Positions 1-8,112 of a DNA stretch of 39,764 nt are shown piece after piece (the stretch's first letter is position 1; each line of letters opens with the position of its first letter). The position numbers and the translations under genes were made by a program. The notes under the pieces are model-generated. The model had not been told where the DNA came from, did not search any database, and saw nothing but the letters and a program-made list of their open reading frames with translations. The stretch comes from an uncultured Rubrivivax sp. Lineage in GTDB: Bacteria > Pseudomonadota > Gammaproteobacteria > Burkholderiales > Burkholderiaceae_C. Where the stretch lies: contig CALBTN010000104.1 in NCBI GenBank assembly GCA_937967345.1, positions 1 through 39,764 on the forward strand. The letters are read 5' to 3'.

Positions 1-207
1 GGCCAGCAGATGGATGTGGTGGTCGTGCAGCCCCGGCAGCACCGCCGCGCCGGCCGCGTCGAACTCGTCGCCGCCTGTCACTGCAGGCAGCCGCTCATCG
101 TGGCCGGCGATGGCCGCGATGCGGCCGTTGGCGATGCGGATCGACGCCAGCGCGCCGCGGCCGAGGTCGGCGCGGTGGATCGTCAGCGTCGGCCTGGCCA
201 CCGTCAT
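1..207 (-). CDS. Amidohydrolase family protein, N-terminal part only
   Basis: Only the first 69 codons lie in the window; the gene runs off the left edge. The start ATG at 207 gives a short beta-sandwich-like N-terminus followed by VLPGLHDHHIHL at residues 57-68. This is the metal-binding HxH motif (His64, His66) that follows the first strand in metal-dependent amidohydrolases, and its spacing resembles the YtcJ/amidohydrolase_3 type. Such enzymes hydrolyse amide, lactam or ester bonds with one or two metal ions in the cytoplasm. The start lies 7 bases past the stop of the CoA-transferase gene upstream, so it probably ends the same minus-strand operon. The substrate cannot be read from this fragment. 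The gene is short of any recognised stop and has no track entry of its own. Confidence 0.75.
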   Translation of the reverse strand, partial: MTVARPTLTIHRADLGRGALASIRIANGRIAAIAGHDERLPAVTGGDEFDAAGAAVLPGLHDHHIHLLA

Positions 208-214
208 CCCGCCC

Positions 215-1651
215 TCACGCGGCCAGCTCGCCGAGCACCGCCGCGGTGTCGGCGCCGAACACGCGGGCACGCCCGCGCGGCTGCGGCGCCAGCGGCCGGC
301 GCTCGGCCAAGCCTGCGGCGCGCACCGTGTCGGTCCAACGCCGGGCGCGTTCGGTCAGGGCCTCGGCTGAGCTCGGCAGCTCGAAGCTCGCGCAGTGCGC
401 CACCACGCGCTGCATCGCGATGTCGACCAGCACGCCGCCGCCACCGAGCCAGGCGCTCCATGCGGCCAGCGCCGCATGCAGGCCAGTCAACGGGTCGGCG
501 ATGGCGTCGCCGCAGAAGGCCCAGGCGTCGCGGTCGGCGCCGCCGTCGCTGGCGCTGCTTGCGGCCAGCAGCGCGCTCAGCCCGCCGGCGACGCCGGCAT
601 CGTCGCCGAACGCCACCCAGTGGGCGGCCGGTTCGTCGCGCCCGTAGCCGCTCAGGGCCACCCAGCTCAGGCCGGGGTTCCCGGCCAGCAGTTGCGCGGC
701 GTCGATGCCGAGCTGGCGCAACGCGCGAGGCCGTGCCGATTCGATGACGATGTCGGCCCGCTGCAGCAAGCGGCGCAGCCGCGCCAAGCCGGCCGGGTTG
801 CCGAAGTCCAGCACCACGCTGGCCTTGCCGGCATGCAATCGGTCGAAGAAGACGTCCGCGCCGGCGCGCGCATCGCTGCGCGCGCCATCGGGCCGCAGGG
901 CACTTTCGACCTTGATCACGCGCGCGCCGAGCTGGTGCAACACCTGCGCGCACAGCGGCCCGGCCCACAGCGACGACAGGTCGACCACCAGCGGCCGCCG
1001 GCCGCCGCGATCGGTCGCCAGCGGCGGCGCGTGGCGCTGCACCCGGCACCAAGGCTCGGATGCGGGTGCGGGCAGCGTGGCGGCAGCCACCGGCAGGCCG
1101 AGCAGCCGCGCACGCTCGACTACCTCGGCGCTGCCATGGCGGCGCAGCCGCTGCGCCAACGTGCCCCAGTCCACCACCGCGCTGTCTACCAGCCAGGCGG
1201 GCAGCAGGCCCCAGTCGTCGCGCCGCGCCAGGTTCACCGCCAGCATGGCGTCGGCGCTGCGCAGCAAGCGGCAGCTGCCGCCACTGGAGGTGGCGCCGTT
1301 GCGCTGCAGGCCGAGCAGCGCCGCGCGTTCGGCGAGCAGCGCCGCGCCATCGGCATAGGCCTCCGGCACGCGCGCGCCCAGCGCCGCCGCCGCGCGCACC
1401 ACACCGTCTGCGCAAGCCGCCAGCGGCGCGGCGAGCATGCGCGGCGGCGCATCGCGCGCGCCGGTCAGCGCCATCAGCCCGCTGCGCGCCCAGACCAGCG
1501 CCGGGTGTTCGTCCGCTGCACCACCGCACGCGCGCGGCGCGGCGCCGAGAGATTCCAGCAGCGCGGCGGCGTAGCGGCTGGCGACACCGTCGCCGTGCAC
1601 GTCGACGGCCCACGCCGCAAGCGGCATCGCAGTGTCGGCGGCCGGCAGCAT
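215..1651 (-). CDS. CaiB/BaiF family (class III) CoA-transferase with permuted-looking layout
   Basis: 478 aa. Residues about 221-410 form the usual N-terminal half of a class III CoA-transferase: PLVVDLSSLWAGPLCAQ at 220-236, LGARVIKVES at 241-250, and GDAIADPLTG, whose Asp386 matches the catalytic Asp that carries the acyl group. Residues 1-210 are not a normal N-terminus. WARSGLMALTG (54-64) and SSGGSCRLLRSADAMLAVN (122-140) resemble segments that lie in the middle and later part of ordinary CaiB proteins. The order therefore looks swapped, or a decayed second copy precedes the main domain. An alternative is a lineage-specific N-terminal domain. A GAGGG sequence 6-7 bases upstream supports the start. 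The gene follows the acyl-CoA ligase by 10 bases, so the two are probably co-transcribed and act on the same CoA pool. Confidence 0.82.
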   Translation of the reverse strand: MLPAADTAMPLAAWAVDVHGDGVASRYAAALLESLGAAPRACGGAADEHPALVWARSGLMALTGARDAPPRMLAAPLAACADGVVRAAAALGARVPEAYADGAALLAERAALLGLQRNGATSSGGSCRLLRSADAMLAVNLARRDDWGLLPAWLVDSAVVDWGTLAQRLRRHGSAEVVERARLLGLPVAAATLPAPASEPWCRVQRHAPPLATDRGGRRPLVVDLSSLWAGPLCAQVLHQLGARVIKVESALRPDGARSDARAGADVFFDRLHAGKASVVLDFGNPAGLARLRRLLQRADIVIESARPRALRQLGIDAAQLLAGNPGLSWVALSGYGRDEPAAHWVAFGDDAGVAGGLSALLAASSASDGGADRDAWAFCGDAIADPLTGLHAALAAWSAWLGGGGVLVDIAMQRVVAHCASFELPSSAEALTERARRWTDTVRAAGLAERRPLAPQPRGRARVFGADTAAVLGELAA

Positions 1652-1661
1652 CGAGTCGCCC

Positions 1662-3161
1662 TCAACTCGACGCGGCGAACTCGTCCTTCAGCACGCGGCG
1701 CAGGATCTTGCCCATCTCGTTGTGCGGCAGCTCGCTGCGAAAGCGCAACTGCGCCGGCACGCGCGACGAGCGCAGCCGCTGGCGCACCCAGTCCTGCAGT
1801 TCGGCCGCGCCAACCTCGGCGCCCGGCGCCTTGACGATGACCGCGCCCACCGCCTCGCCCCACTGCGCGTCGGGGATCGCCACCGCCGCGGCGTCGGCCA
1901 CCGCCGGGTGCGCGCGCAGCACGTCTTCGATTTCGCCGGGCGAGATGTTCTCGCCGCCGCGCACGATGACGTCGTCGGCGCGCCCGTCGAGGTAGAGAAA
2001 GCCGTAGGCGTCGAGGTAGCCGCGGTCGCGCGTGGCGAACCAGCCGCCGTCGTCGCGCAGGCTGCCCACGCCCAGGTACTCGCCGGCCACCTGACCGCCG
2101 CGCACGAAGACGTCGCCGACTTCACCCTCGGCCACCGGCCGGCCGTCGGCGCCGCGGATCTCGAGCTCGATCGAGCCGATTGGCTTGCCCACCGAATGCA
2201 GCCGCTTGCGGATCGCCGGGTCGGTGGCGCCGAAGCCGGTGCGGTGCTCGTCGGGGTCGAGCAGCGCGATGGTCGAACTGGTCTCGGTCAGGCCGTAGGC
2301 GTTGGTGTAGTCGACGTGCGGCCAGGCCTGCATCGCGCGCTCGATCACCGGCGCGGGCATCTTGCCGCCGCCGTAGGCCAGGGCGCGCAGCGCCGGCAGC
2401 TCGCTGGCCACGCCCTCGTTGTCGATGCACTCGATCACCCGCGACAGCATGGTCGGCACGACGAAGGCGTGGCTGACGCCCTCGCTGCGGCACAGCTCGA
2501 GCCAGGCGCGGCCGTCGAAGTTGGACAGCTGCACCATGCGGCGGCAGGCGTAGGTCGAGCTCAGCACCGCCGAGATGCCGGCGATGTGGTACGGCGGCAC
2601 CGCCACCAGCGTGGCCTCGGCCTCGTCGGCGGCGCCGAACTCCACCGTGCCGAGGATGTAGCTCATCAGGTTCTCGTGGCGCAGCACCGCCGCCTTGGGC
2701 ACGCCGGTGGTGCCGCTGGTGAACAGCTGCACCGCCACCGCGGACGGGTCGGCCTGCACGTCGACCTCGTCACCCTGCTCGGCCTGCGCCATGAACTGCT
2801 CGCGCGACACGGTGTGGATGCCGTCGGGCACCTTGACCCCGGCCAGCAGCTGCGCATCGGCCACCAGGAAGGCCGGTGTGATGCGCGCCAGCAGCGCTTC
2901 GATCTCGGGCGGCGTGAGCCGGTAGTTCAGCGGCACGTAGGGCACGCCGGCATAGGCCGCGGCATACAGCGCGACACAGGCCGCCGGGCTGTTGACGTCG
3001 AGCAGCCCGACATGGGCGGCACCGCTGGCGCGCACATGGCGCGCCGCACGTTTGGCCAGCTGCAGCCAGCGGCCGTAGCTCAGCGACTGTTCGCCGCAGC
3101 GCACGCCGATGCGCTCGGGATGGCACTCGGCGGCCATCTCCAGGGTCATCACGATATTCAT
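1662..3161 (-). CDS. Acyl-CoA synthetase (AMP-forming, FadD-like)
   Basis: 499 aa, the full length for this family. It would activate a carboxylic acid to acyl-AMP and then acyl-CoA, using ATP and CoA. The P-loop-like TSGTTGVPK is at 148-156. YGLTETSS carries the conserved Thr-Glu of the A5 motif. RGYLDAYGFLYLDGRADDVI includes the hinge Asp region (A7/A8), and NEMGKILRR near the C-terminus holds the catalytic Lys485 (A10). All core motifs are intact. GGAG lies 8 bases before the ATG. It sits between a small conserved protein and a CoA-transferase on the minus strand, so it is the likely entry enzyme for an acid that the window degrades. Chain type or ring structure of the substrate cannot be deduced. 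Confidence 0.93.
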   Translation of the reverse strand: MNIVMTLEMAAECHPERIGVRCGEQSLSYGRWLQLAKRAARHVRASGAAHVGLLDVNSPAACVALYAAAYAGVPYVPLNYRLTPPEIEALLARITPAFLVADAQLLAGVKVPDGIHTVSREQFMAQAEQGDEVDVQADPSAVAVQLFTSGTTGVPKAAVLRHENLMSYILGTVEFGAADEAEATLVAVPPYHIAGISAVLSSTYACRRMVQLSNFDGRAWLELCRSEGVSHAFVVPTMLSRVIECIDNEGVASELPALRALAYGGGKMPAPVIERAMQAWPHVDYTNAYGLTETSSTIALLDPDEHRTGFGATDPAIRKRLHSVGKPIGSIELEIRGADGRPVAEGEVGDVFVRGGQVAGEYLGVGSLRDDGGWFATRDRGYLDAYGFLYLDGRADDVIVRGGENISPGEIEDVLRAHPAVADAAAVAIPDAQWGEAVGAVIVKAPGAEVGAAELQDWVRQRLRSSRVPAQLRFRSELPHNEMGKILRRVLKDEFAASS

Positions 3162-3215
3162 GTCATGGGCTCCAGCGCGCGGCGCGCAACGGATGGCTCA
3201 GCAGGCCATCGAGCT

Positions 3216-3527
3216 TCAATCGGACGACGGCAGCGCCTTGGCCTGCTTGACCTCGAGCGCCTCGCCGTCCAGCGTGAGCGAACCCTTGCCGCCCTTGGTG
3301 CACAGGAACTCGAAGCGCTGCGCCGCGTCGGCGTAGCGCTTGCCGATCAGCGTGCCTTGCGCCTGCGCGGCGTCCAGCGCCACGCCCTCGGGCTTGGCGG
3401 CGGCCAGCGCGACCATCTCGGCGCCGCCGCAACACAGGCGGTGCTCGCCTTCGGCGGCGCGCACCACCATCACTTCGGCGTCGCACACCGCGCTCTTCAG
3501 GCGCGAACCGGCTTTCAGACTGCTCAT
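3216..3527 (-). CDS. Small conserved protein of unknown function with a CGG motif
   Basis: 103 aa, starting at the ATG at 3527 with a strong GAGGAG site 6 bases upstream; a longer open frame exists but has no such site. Visible features are VCDAEVMVVRA near residues 14-24, a CCGGAEM motif with adjacent cysteines, and a C-terminal stretch rich in Lys with GTLIGKRYADAAQ and CTKGGKGSL. Proteins with this pattern (CDxEVxVV...CGG...GKRY...CTKxGxGSL) are known to me as uncharacterised companions of acyl-CoA synthetases in actinobacteria; that is recollection, not a search. The conserved cysteines could bind a metal. It leads the minus-strand operon with the ligase, 54 bases ahead of it, and is divergent from the plus-strand F420 block across about 250 bases. 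Confidence 0.72.
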   Translation of the reverse strand: MSSLKAGSRLKSAVCDAEVMVVRAAEGEHRLCCGGAEMVALAAAKPEGVALDAAQAQGTLIGKRYADAAQRFEFLCTKGGKGSLTLDGEALEVKQAKALPSSD

Positions 3528-3778
3528 TGGGGGCTCCTCGGCTGACCAGGGGAATCGAAGCATCGCGCATCGGCCCGGCCAGCGGCGCTGCGCAAGCGCA
3601 CGCCAGCAGCGATGCACGGGTGCGTGGTTGCCATTCTGTCGGCGCATGGCCCGCACCACAAACGCCCAGCGCGCGTCTGACCCGAATTGCGCTCGGATAG
3701 GCCGCTTCAGAATTGACGCGCGCAGCCGCACGCAAAGCCTTGGCCTATGCTGACCGCAACCCCCCACGGCACCCGTCC

Positions 3779-5014
3779 ATGCACAACCCACCCAACGCAC
3801 CGCTCGCCGGCCTGCGCGTGATCGAAAGCGCGATCCTGGCCCCGGCGTCCATCACCACCTCGCTGGCCGACCTCGGCGCCGAGGTGATCAAGGTCGAGAC
3901 CCCTGCCGGCGACTACATCCGCGAGATGACCTGGCCGATCATCGAAGGCGTGTCGCTCATGCACTATCACCTCAACCGCGGCAAGAAGAGCCTGACGCTG
4001 GACCTGAAGAACGAAGCCGCGCGCGAGGTCTACCGCGAGCTGGTGCGCGCTTCCGACGTGGTGATCGAAGGCTCCAAGCCGGGCGCGCTGGCGCGCTTCG
4101 GGCTGGGCTACGAGCAGCTGCGCGAGATCAACCCGAAGATCGTCTTTTGCACCATCTCCGGCTACGGCACCACGGGGCCGTACAAGGACATGCCCTCGCA
4201 CGGCATCGCCTACGACACCTGGTCGGGCGTGGTCAAGCCGGCGTACGACGAGCAGGGCTTTTGCTACATCGCCGAGCACGTGGCGATCGGCATCTCGGCC
4301 GCGCCGCTGTACGGCGGGCTGGCGGTGCTGGCCGGCGTGATCCGCGCGCGCGCCAGCGGCGTCGGCTGCTTCCTCGACCTGGCGCAAAGCGACGCCTCGG
4401 CCGCCTTCGACTGGTATCGCAGCGAAAGCCACATGGCCTACGCGCGGCCCGAGCACGTGGTCACCGGCAACAAGTCCGACAACTTCGTGCGCCGCCCGGT
4501 GGCCACCGCCGGCATGCGCGAGGGCGTGCGCTACCAGCTGTACGACTCGGCCGACGGCCACGTGCTGTTCATGGCCTCCGAGCAAAGCCTGTGGAAGAAC
4601 TTCTGCCTCGGCGTCGGCCGCGCCGACCTGTTCGAGAAGTGGCCGGGCTCCAAGTACGCCGACCACGCGCGCGGCAACACCGAGTTGCGCGCGATCCTGC
4701 GCGACATCTTCCGCACGCGCAGCACCGCGCAGTGGATAGCTTTCGGCATCGAGTTCAACACCCCGATCGCCCCGGTCAACACCGCCGCCAACCTGACGGA
4801 CGACCCGCAGTTCAAGGCGCGCTTCAAGCTGCTGCCGCACGAGCAGCACGGCGCCGACATGCTCGGCTTTCCGGTGAAGTTCGTCGGCGAGGCCGAGATC
4901 ACGCCGACCAAGGCGCCGACGCCGGGCCAGCACAGCGAGCAGGTGCTGCGCGAGGTGCTGGGTTACGACGCAGCGCGCATCGCCGCGCTGCGCGGCGGCG
5001 GCGCGCTGGGCTGA
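3779..5014 (+). CDS. CaiB/BaiF family CoA-transferase, catalytic Asp apparently replaced
   Basis: 411 aa from the ATG at 3779; the in-frame ATG at 3713 would add 22 residues without family similarity. The class III fold is clear: PLAGLRVIESAILAPAS at 8-24, LGAEVIKVE at 32-40, LNRGKKSLTLDLK at 65-77 and TISGYGTTGPY at 125-135. In most relatives a conserved Asp sits in a GDxxAG-type segment before the helix preceding the RxxTGxG stretch. The equivalent segment here reads CYIAEHVAIG (162-171), so by eye alignment the Asp appears to be His167. It may be a non-canonical transferase or a binding protein. It is the first gene of the plus-strand block that continues with the NMO, EtfB and F420 genes. 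Confidence 0.85.
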   Translation: MHNPPNAPLAGLRVIESAILAPASITTSLADLGAEVIKVETPAGDYIREMTWPIIEGVSLMHYHLNRGKKSLTLDLKNEAAREVYRELVRASDVVIEGSKPGALARFGLGYEQLREINPKIVFCTISGYGTTGPYKDMPSHGIAYDTWSGVVKPAYDEQGFCYIAEHVAIGISAAPLYGGLAVLAGVIRARASGVGCFLDLAQSDASAAFDWYRSESHMAYARPEHVVTGNKSDNFVRRPVATAGMREGVRYQLYDSADGHVLFMASEQSLWKNFCLGVGRADLFEKWPGSKYADHARGNTELRAILRDIFRTRSTAQWIAFGIEFNTPIAPVNTAANLTDDPQFKARFKLLPHEQHGADMLGFPVKFVGEAEITPTKAPTPGQHSEQVLREVLGYDAARIAALRGGGALG

Positions 5015-5067
5015 AGCGCACCGCCCCGCGCAATGAAACACCTGCGGCCGCATCCGATACCGGGCGC

Positions 5068-5098
5068 CTGACGCGGCGGCGCGCCACCGGCCCACAAT
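5068..5098 (+). promoter_or_regulatory. Possible sigma-70-like promoter before the NMO gene
   Basis: CTGACG (5068-5073) and CACAAT (5093-5098) are spaced 19 bases apart in the 124-base gap before the flavoprotein gene. They would place a transcript start about 30 bases before its ATG. The same CCCACAAT string recurs at 7361-7368 in the gap before npdG. The spacing is longer than ideal and the match is partial, so this is only a candidate for an internal promoter of the F420 block. Confidence 0.28.
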
Positions 5099-5138
5099 GA
5101 ACCACCCCGACTGGACATAGCCCGAAAGAGACAAGCCC

Positions 5139-6233
5139 ATGAACAGCCCGCTGCATACCCCGCTGTGCGACAAGCTCGGCATCGAGTACCCGATCGTCGC
5201 CTTCACGCACTGCAAGGACGTCGCCGTCGCGGTGATCAACGCCGGCGGCTTCTCGGTGCTGGGCGAGGCGCTGCACACGCCCGAGCAGATCGACTCCGAC
5301 ATCAAGTGGATCAAAGAGCGCGTGGGCGGCAAGCCCTTCGGCATCGACCTGGTGCTGCCGTCGACCGTGCCCGAGGAAAAGAAGCTCGAGGACCTGCTGG
5401 CGATGATCCCGCAGGGCCACCGCGACTTCGAGCAGATGATCAAGCACAAGTACAACGTGCCCGACCCGAAGATCGCGCCCGACATCCACCACTGGGGCGG
5501 CCTGGACCAGAAGCGCGCGATGGACCAGCTCGACGTCATCTTCGACCATCGGGTGCCGGTGTTCGCCTCGGGCCTGGGCTCGCCGGCCTTCCTGCTCGAG
5601 CGCGCGCACCAGCTGGGCATGCAGGTGTGGGGCCTGGTGGGCAAGCCCAAGCAGGCGCGCCGCCAGATCGCCGCCGGCACCGACGTGATCATCGCGCAGG
5701 GCTACGACGCCGCCGGCCACACCGGCAACATCGGCACCTTCTCGATCGTGCCGCAGGTGGTCGACGCCGCGCGCGAGGCCGGCGTGCCGGTGATCGCGGC
5801 CGGCGGCGTGACCACCGGGCGCCATCTGGTGGCCGCGCTGGCGCTGGGCGCGGCCGGCGTGTGGACCGGGTCCCTCTGGCTGACCTCGCGCGAGTCCGAC
5901 GTCAACCAGCCGCTGAAGGAGCGGCTGCTCGAGGCCGAGACCGAAGACACCGTGTACTCCGACTGCATCTCGGGCTACACCATGCGCACCACGCGCAGCC
6001 CCTGGCACGACGAGTGGGCGTCCGAGCAGGCGCCGCCGATCCTGAAGCCGCCGCTGCAGATGCTGCTGTCGTCGAACTACATCCAGGGCTCGCTGGACTA
6101 CCAGCGCAAGGACCTGATGACCGAGGCCGCCGGCCAGGGCATCCACTACGTGCGCGAGATGAAGCCGGCGCGGCAGATCCTGTCCGACATCGTCGAAGAG
6201 GCCCTCGATGTCTTCGACCGCTTCGCCGCCTGA
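5139..6233 (+). CDS. Nitronate monooxygenase / 2-nitropropane dioxygenase family flavoprotein
   Basis: 364 aa TIM-barrel flavoprotein. The family binds FMN and oxidises nitronates. Related members reduce enoyl groups or have no known substrate, so the reaction here is open. Seen in sequence: PIVAFTHCKDVAVAVINAGG near the N-terminus (residues 18-37), AQGYDAAGHTG at 186-196 with the His of the usual GxEAGGHxG motif, and PVIAAGGVTTGRHLVAAL followed by GAAGVWTGSLWL, the phosphate-binding end of the FMN site. GAAAGAGA lies 8 bases before the start. The next gene overlaps its end by 26 bases. Its place beside a CoA-transferase and EtfB suggests oxidation or reduction of a pathway intermediate rather than housekeeping nitronate detoxification. 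Confidence 0.88.
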   Translation: MNSPLHTPLCDKLGIEYPIVAFTHCKDVAVAVINAGGFSVLGEALHTPEQIDSDIKWIKERVGGKPFGIDLVLPSTVPEEKKLEDLLAMIPQGHRDFEQMIKHKYNVPDPKIAPDIHHWGGLDQKRAMDQLDVIFDHRVPVFASGLGSPAFLLERAHQLGMQVWGLVGKPKQARRQIAAGTDVIIAQGYDAAGHTGNIGTFSIVPQVVDAAREAGVPVIAAGGVTTGRHLVAALALGAAGVWTGSLWLTSRESDVNQPLKERLLEAETEDTVYSDCISGYTMRTTRSPWHDEWASEQAPPILKPPLQMLLSSNYIQGSLDYQRKDLMTEAAGQGIHYVREMKPARQILSDIVEEALDVFDRFAA

Positions 6234-6555
6234 ACCTGCCAGCGGCGCGCCCGCAGCGCCGTACCGCAGCGGCTTCAACGCCGCGCTGCGCGGCATGCAG
6301 GTGCAGTGCGAAGGCGGTGGCCCGATCGCCGGCACGCACCTGGCGGGGCGCCAGAATTTCTCTGGCACGCTCAGCGGCGATTACCGCGACTTCGGCTCGT
6401 ACCAGCCGCACGCCTGGCGCTGGTATCTGCTGACCGCGCTGACGCAAAAGCCCGACGGCTATGCACACGAGGCGGTGTGGTGCGAGGCCGAAAGCCTGTC
6501 CGCGGCGGGCAGCGACGATGCCAGTCTGCGCCAACATCTCTACTCCACAGGGTGA
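6208..6555 (+). CDS. Hypothetical protein, 115 aa
   Basis: I do not recognise a family. The frame starts inside the preceding flavoprotein gene (26-base overlap), with GAGG about 7 bases upstream, and ends 5 bases before etfB, so translation is probably coupled on both sides. After a Pro/Ala-rich leader (residues 1-20) the sequence has ordinary globular composition, with several aromatic residues (SGDYRDFGSYQPHAWRWYLL at 57-76) and no signal peptide, membrane segment or cysteine cluster. The tight fit between two flavoprotein genes argues that it is real and serves the same pathway, perhaps as a small accessory subunit. Confidence 0.6.
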   Translation: MSSTASPPEPASGAPAAPYRSGFNAALRGMQVQCEGGGPIAGTHLAGRQNFSGTLSGDYRDFGSYQPHAWRWYLLTALTQKPDGYAHEAVWCEAESLSAAGSDDASLRQHLYSTG

Positions 6556-6560
6556 TCTCC

Positions 6561-7349
6561 ATGCGTATCGTGGTTTGTGTCAAGGAAGTGCTCGATCCGG
6601 CGGCGGTGAACAACTTCGCGCTGGCCGGCGGGCTGAAGATAGCCGCCGACGGCAAGACGCCCGAGGTCGCCGCGATCCCGCGGCTGATCAACGGCTACGA
6701 CGAGCAGGCGATCGAAGCCGCACTGCGGCTGCGCGACGCCGGCATCGACTGCCGCATCACGGTGGTGACGATCGGCGCCGACGCGCAGGCCATGCTCAAG
6801 CAGTGCGCGGCCCTCGGTGCCGACGAGATCGTCGCGCTCGACCCGGGTGCACGCGAGCTCGACTGCGCCGGTGTGGCCAACGTGCTGCACGCCTACATCG
6901 CCGGCAGCGGCGGCGCCGACCTGGTGCTGTGCGGCCGCCAGGCCTCCGACGACGACCAGGGCGTGGTGCCGCTGCTGCTGGCCGAAAAGCTCGGCTTCGC
7001 GGTGACCACGCTGGCGCGCCAGCTGCAATGCGCGGGTTCGGTGCTGAGCGTCACCCGCGCCACGCCCGACGGCGACGAGGTGGTGCGCGCCAACCTGCCG
7101 GCGCTGGTCACGGTCAGCAGCGAGCTCGGCGCGCCGCGTTTCCCGTCGGCCAAGGCCAAGATGGCGGCGCGCAAGATGAACGCGCAGCTGATCGGCATCG
7201 ATACGCTGGGGCTGGACGCCGCGGCGCTCGAGCCGCAGGTGGTGCTCAAGCGCCAGTTCGTGCCGCAGGTGCAAGGCAACTGCGAGTTCTTGAGCGGCAG
7301 CCCGGCGCAGATCGCGCAGGCGCTGATGGAACGCATCCGCCAGGCCTGA
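6561..7349 (+). CDS. etfB: Electron transfer flavoprotein beta subunit
   Basis: 262 aa, the normal length. With EtfA it forms the soluble FAD/AMP protein that takes electrons from acyl-CoA dehydrogenases. MRIVVCVKEVLDP opens the protein. CGRQASDDDQGVVPLLLAEK (the AMP-binding region typical of EtfB) and ANLPALVTVSSELGAPRFPS, leading into the K-rich AKAKMAARK segment, are both present. The start ATG at 6561 follows a weak site 5 bases after the preceding stop. The matching alpha subunit is not adjacent: it lies on the opposite strand at 23181-24128. A 66-base gap with a GC hairpin separates etfB from npdG. Confidence 0.93.
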   Translation: MRIVVCVKEVLDPAAVNNFALAGGLKIAADGKTPEVAAIPRLINGYDEQAIEAALRLRDAGIDCRITVVTIGADAQAMLKQCAALGADEIVALDPGARELDCAGVANVLHAYIAGSGGADLVLCGRQASDDDQGVVPLLLAEKLGFAVTTLARQLQCAGSVLSVTRATPDGDEVVRANLPALVTVSSELGAPRFPSAKAKMAARKMNAQLIGIDTLGLDAAALEPQVVLKRQFVPQVQGNCEFLSGSPAQIAQALMERIRQA

Positions 7350-7368
7350 GCCTCGCGCGGCCCACAAT

Positions 7369-7388
7369 CGCCGGCCGCTGCGCCGGCG
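7369..7388. other. GC hairpin between etfB and npdG
   Basis: A perfect 7-bp inverted repeat, CGCCGGC (7369-7375) and GCCGGCG (7382-7388), with a 6-base loop. No U-tract follows on either strand, so it is more likely a transcript-processing or weak pause structure than an intrinsic terminator. Confidence 0.35.
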
Positions 7389-7415
7389 GCGAACCCGATC
7401 CACGGAAAGCAAGAC

Positions 7416-8087
7416 ATGACACAAACCATCGCAGTCATCGGCGGCAGCGGCAACCTGGGCGCGGCGCTGGCGCGGCGCTGGGCCAAGGCCGGACGCAGCG
7501 TGATCATCGGCTCGCGCGACGCGGCCAAGGCCGCCAACGCCGCCGCGCAGCTCGCGGCCGAGCTGAAGGTCGAGGTCGGGGGCGCTGGCAACCTCGAAGC
7601 CGCACAGCGCGCCGACGTGGTGGTGGTGGCGGTGCCCTTTGCCTCGCAGCTGCAGGTGCTGGAAGAAATCCGCCCTGCCCTGGCCGGCAAGGTGGTGATC
7701 GACACCACGGTGCCGCTGCTGCCGCCCAAGGTGATGCGGGTGCAGCTGCCGGCCGAAGGCAGCGCGGCGCAGCGCGCGCAGGCGCTGCTGGGCGCCGAGG
7801 TGCGGCTGGTGTCGGCCTTCCACAACGTGGCGGCGCACAAGCTGGCCACCGACGAAGAGGTGCAGTGCGACGTGCTGGTGTTCGGCGACGACAAGGCCGC
7901 GCGCGCGGTGGCGGTGGAGCTGGCGCAGCAAGCCGGGCTGCGCGGGCTGCACGCCGGCGCGCTGGCCAACTCGGCGGCCGCCGAGGCGCTGACCTCGGTC
8001 CTGATCTTCATGAACAAGACCTACCGCGTCGACGGTGCCGGCATCTGCATCACCGGCCAGCTCGACATGGCGGCGGCCGCCGCCTGA
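7416..8087 (+). CDS. npdG: F420:NADP oxidoreductase (NADPH-dependent F420 reductase)
   Basis: 223 aa, the usual size. The family moves hydride between NADPH and cofactor F420, so here it would supply F420H2 to F420-dependent enzymes. The N-terminal Rossmann motif IAVIGGSGNLG is at 5-15, and IIGSRD at 30-35 provides the Ser-Arg that selects the NADP 2'-phosphate. VVVVAVPF follows and the C-terminal helical part has VSAFHNVAAHKL, typical of NpdG/Fno. GGAAAG precedes the ATG. It is directly upstream of cofE (25-base gap) in the same orientation, which strongly supports F420 rather than another hydride carrier as substrate. Confidence 0.92.
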   Translation: MTQTIAVIGGSGNLGAALARRWAKAGRSVIIGSRDAAKAANAAAQLAAELKVEVGGAGNLEAAQRADVVVVAVPFASQLQVLEEIRPALAGKVVIDTTVPLLPPKVMRVQLPAEGSAAQRAQALLGAEVRLVSAFHNVAAHKLATDEEVQCDVLVFGDDKAARAVAVELAQQAGLRGLHAGALANSAAAEALTSVLIFMNKTYRVDGAGICITGQLDMAAAAA

Positions 8088-8112
8088 CCCAGCCGAGTCG
8101 CGGGCCCTGAGC

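Noticed and set aside
3707..5692. 661-aa minus-strand open frame over the CoA-transferase and NMO genes
   Set aside because: It runs antisense to two clear genes and has the composition of a GC-rich shadow frame.
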